Translations under genes and position numbers: made by a program
NCBI GenBank assembly: GCA_030745955.1
Contig: JASLNQ010000092.1
Coordinates: 1-8,019 of the forward strand
Source: Dehalococcoidia bacterium
GTDB taxonomy: Bacteria; Chloroflexota; Dehalococcoidia; UBA1151; UBA1328
DNA length: 8,019 nt
Direction: 5' to 3'
Notes under the pieces: model-generated
What the model was told of the DNA's origin: nothing
Databases searched by the model: none
The model's input: only the letters and a program-made list of their open reading frames with translations
In this document: one piece after another, positions 5,899-8,019 of the stretch
How positions within the stretch are numbered: the first letter of the stretch is position 1
How the letters are laid out: each line of letters opens with the position of its first letter

Positions 5899-7896
5899 GT
5901 GACAACAAAATCGCTGACATTCCCAAGAATCATCCCGCGGCCAAGGGCCGAGACGGGGCTTTGGAGCTGGATCGGCACGGTCGATCACAAGCGAATCGGA
6001 ACGCTCTACGGCGTCACTGCCTTCACCTGGTTCCTCGTGGGCGGGTTGGAAGCGCTCCTCATTCGGGCGCAGCTGGCAGGGGCCGAAAACACGCTCGTGG
6101 GTCCCGAGACGTTCAACCAGCTTTTCACGATGCACGGCACGACGATGGTGTTCCTGGTCATCATGCCGCTATCGGCTGCTTTCTTTAACTGGCTGGTCCC
6201 ACTCCAGATCGGGGCGCGTGACGTCGCCTTCCCCCGGCTAAATGCACTTAGCTTCTGGGTATTCCTGTTCGGCTCGCTGCTCCTCAATGCCAGCTGGCTC
6301 ACCGGGAACGCTCCAAACGGGGGCTGGTTCGGGTATGCGCCTAATTCCGGCGTCACGTTCAACCCCGGCGCGGGAATGACCTACTGGATCGTGGGCCTGA
6401 ACCTGCTCGGAATCGCCTCGATTGCCGCGGGTCTCAACTTCATCGTCACGATCATCAACATGCGCGCGCCGGGCATGGGCATGTTCAAGGTGCCTATCTT
6501 CACCTGGATGACCCTGATCACGTCGGTCCTGCTCGTGCTGGCGATGCCGGTCCTTGCGGTCGCCGGTATCCAGCTCCAGACCGACCGTGTCTACGGCACC
6601 CATTTCTTCAATTCCCTCAGCGGTGGGGACCCGGTGATGTGGCAGAACATCTTCTGGCTGTTCGGCCACCCGGAGGTTTACATACTGATCCTCCCGGCGA
6701 TGGGCATCGTTTCCGAGGTGCTCCCGACCTTCGCCCGCAAGCCATTGTTCGGGTACCCGTTCGTGGTGTTCGCCGGGGTGGTGATCGCGTTCATGGGCTG
6801 GTTCGTCTGGGCCCACCACATGTTCACGGTCGGTCTTGGCCCGGCAGTCAACTCGGCGTTCGCGGTCTCGACGATGCTCATCGGGGTGCCGACCGGCGTA
6901 AAGATTTTCAACTGGCTGGGGACGCTCTGGCGCGGGAATATCCGGCTGAACACTGCGATGCTGTTTTCGATCTCGTTCATCGCGATGTTTACGATCGGCG
7001 GTCTGAGCGGTGTGATGCACGCTTCGCCGCCGACCGACGCCCAGCAGCAGGACACCTACTTCATCGTCGCCCACTTCCACTACGTGCTGGTTGGCGGGGC
7101 GTTGCTCGGTATATTCAGTGGGATCTACTACTGGTGGCCGAAGTTCACCGGGTGGTACCTGAATGAAAAGCTGGGGATCGCGAACTGGGCGCTGATGCTG
7201 ATCGGCTTCAACCTGCAGTTCGCCCCGATGCACTGGCTTGGTATGGACGGCATGCCCCGGCGCATCTACACCTACGCCGAAAACATGGGCTGGGAGGGTT
7301 CAAACCTCGCCGCCTCGGTGGGTGGCTTCGTGCTCGGGCTGGGCATCCTGGCGTTCATGATCAACGTGCTGGTCTCCCGGTTGCAGAACCGGGTTGCGCC
7401 GGCCGACCCCTGGGACGGCCGCACGCTCGAGTGGGCTACCTCTTCACCGCCGCCGCCGCACGATTTCGACGAGATCCCGCAGGTCGAGTACCGCGATGAC
7501 TTCTGGTTCAGGAAATACCCGGAGACGATCGCCGAGTATTACGGGCATGGGGATCACGACCAGGCGGTCCCTTCGGGTACGCAGGTCGACGGCGAATCTG
7601 GGGGTGAAATCGGCGGCGGTGTGGATCGCGAATCCGCGGCGGAACACCTGCCGGAGGTCTCAGGCGGTGCCACCGATGGGCCGGACGAGTCAGATGGCCA
7701 CGGCGGCCCGGATAGCCACACCATCCACCTGCCAGACATGTCGTACTACCCGTTCATCGTGGCGGCCGGTCTCACCGTTTTCGGGGCCGGCTTCCTCACG
7801 CACTGGGGTGTGATCCTCGCCGGCGTTCCGGTCTTCGTATGGGGCCTGCTCGGCTGGTCGATGGAGCCCGTGAACGATCCGACGCCGGAACCATAG
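5899..7896 (+). CDS. coxA: Cytochrome c oxidase subunit I (type A1 haem-copper oxidase) with C-terminal two-helix extension
   Basis: This 665-residue catalytic subunit sits in the cytoplasmic membrane and reduces O2 to water while pumping protons. Haem ligands are H79 (MHGT) and H394 for the low-spin haem, and H392 (HFHYV) for the high-spin haem. CuB ligands are H257, H306 and H307. H257 lies in GHPEVY, where Y261 would form the His-Tyr crosslink and E259 equals Paracoccus E278, marking type A1. D-channel residues D108, N97 and N115 and K-channel K335 (PTGVKIFNW) are kept, so it should pump. The normal core ends near residue 542. A variable Gly/Asp/His-rich linker (about 545-610) and two further helices (about 616-636 and 638-655) follow, resembling small subunit IV-like modules in other caa3 operons. 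Start is GTG with GGAG upstream. It lies 53 bp after coxB and 48 bp before the probable coxC. Confidence 0.98.
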   Translation: MTTKSLTFPRIIPRPRAETGLWSWIGTVDHKRIGTLYGVTAFTWFLVGGLEALLIRAQLAGAENTLVGPETFNQLFTMHGTTMVFLVIMPLSAAFFNWLVPLQIGARDVAFPRLNALSFWVFLFGSLLLNASWLTGNAPNGGWFGYAPNSGVTFNPGAGMTYWIVGLNLLGIASIAAGLNFIVTIINMRAPGMGMFKVPIFTWMTLITSVLLVLAMPVLAVAGIQLQTDRVYGTHFFNSLSGGDPVMWQNIFWLFGHPEVYILILPAMGIVSEVLPTFARKPLFGYPFVVFAGVVIAFMGWFVWAHHMFTVGLGPAVNSAFAVSTMLIGVPTGVKIFNWLGTLWRGNIRLNTAMLFSISFIAMFTIGGLSGVMHASPPTDAQQQDTYFIVAHFHYVLVGGALLGIFSGIYYWWPKFTGWYLNEKLGIANWALMLIGFNLQFAPMHWLGMDGMPRRIYTYAENMGWEGSNLAASVGGFVLGLGILAFMINVLVSRLQNRVAPADPWDGRTLEWATSSPPPPHDFDEIPQVEYRDDFWFRKYPETIAEYYGHGDHDQAVPSGTQVDGESGGEIGGGVDRESAAEHLPEVSGGATDGPDESDGHGGPDSHTIHLPDMSYYPFIVAAGLTVFGAGFLTHWGVILAGVPVFVWGLLGWSMEPVNDPTPEP

Positions 7897-7944
7897 AAAT
7901 TCTGAACCCCACCACGCATTTCACCCGGTAAGGCAACAACGAAC

Positions 7945-8019
7945 GTGACGCAGGCCACAGCAACTGAACAGATCACCCACACGCAACACCATGCGGGGGT
8001 GGAAGACACCTCGACGGGG
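7945..8019 (+). CDS. coxC: Probable cytochrome c oxidase subunit III, N-terminal fragment (gene continues past the right edge)
   Basis: A GTG at 7945 opens 25 codons that run to the window end without a stop. The product begins MTQATATEQITHTQHH and ends DTSTG. Many bacterial subunit III proteins start with such a short polar, His-rich leader ending in T-S-T-G just before the first membrane helix. The position, 48 bp after coxA on the same strand, is where subunit III is expected. No conserved helix is inside the window, so the call rests on leader style and gene order. The Shine-Dalgarno site is weak (AGG 13 bases upstream). An alternative would be another small oxidase subunit. Confidence 0.6.
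   Translation, partial: MTQATATEQITHTQHHAGVEDTSTG

Noticed and set aside
4838..5926. Long open frame (362 codons) on the minus strand opposite coxB
   Set aside because: The Arg-rich composition shows no family resemblance, and the plus strand carries intact CuA and two haem c motifs over the same bases.
6238..7233. Long open frame (331 codons) on the minus strand opposite coxA
   Set aside because: It is a shadow of coxA's GC-rich codons: the translation is dominated by Arg, Asp, Glu and His with no recognisable domain, while the plus frame is an unmistakable oxidase subunit.

Overview
The window is a GC-rich (roughly 60%) bacterial chromosome segment of housekeeping and respiratory genes. 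The best guess for the host is an aerobic member of the Chloroflexota or a related deep-branching, GC-rich lineage. That guess rests on overall protein character: a lipoprotein-type subunit II of cytochrome oxidase with fused cytochrome c domains, a subunit I with an extra two-helix tail, and mostly weak Shine-Dalgarno sites. No rRNA or tRNA marker is present, so the assignment is an inference.

Layout, left to right. Positions 1-571 hold a leftward pair, rnhA (RNase HI) followed by moaC, of which only the first 24 codons are inside the window. The stop of rnhA and the start of moaC overlap as TAATG. A rightward gene at 634-1785 encodes two fused RimL-type GNAT acetyltransferase domains. Positions 1834-4117 hold a leftward run, read in the order rdgB (XTP/dITP pyrophosphatase), moaA (GTP 3',8-cyclase), then a four-helix CopD-like membrane protein. 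From about 4325 to the right edge runs a rightward cytochrome c oxidase operon: coxB (CuA subunit II with two C-terminal haem c domains), coxA (haem-copper subunit I) and the first 25 codons of what looks like coxC.

The themes are molybdenum cofactor synthesis and terminal oxidation. MoaA and MoaC together carry out the first step of cofactor synthesis, GTP to cyclic pyranopterin monophosphate, and both are encoded leftward but are separated by the CopD-like gene, the GNAT gene and rnhA. The Cox proteins form a caa3-like, proton-pumping oxidase in the cytoplasmic membrane. Its subunit II carries its own cytochrome c modules.

The notable non-coding elements are an 11-bp perfect inverted repeat in the AT-rich divergent spacer between rdgB and coxB, an intercistronic hairpin between coxB and coxA, and a hairpin just upstream of moaA whose T-run faces the opposite way from the surrounding genes. 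No mobile element, CRISPR array, phage gene or obvious new defence system is visible. The interest lies in gene fusions, gene order and small RNA-level structures.
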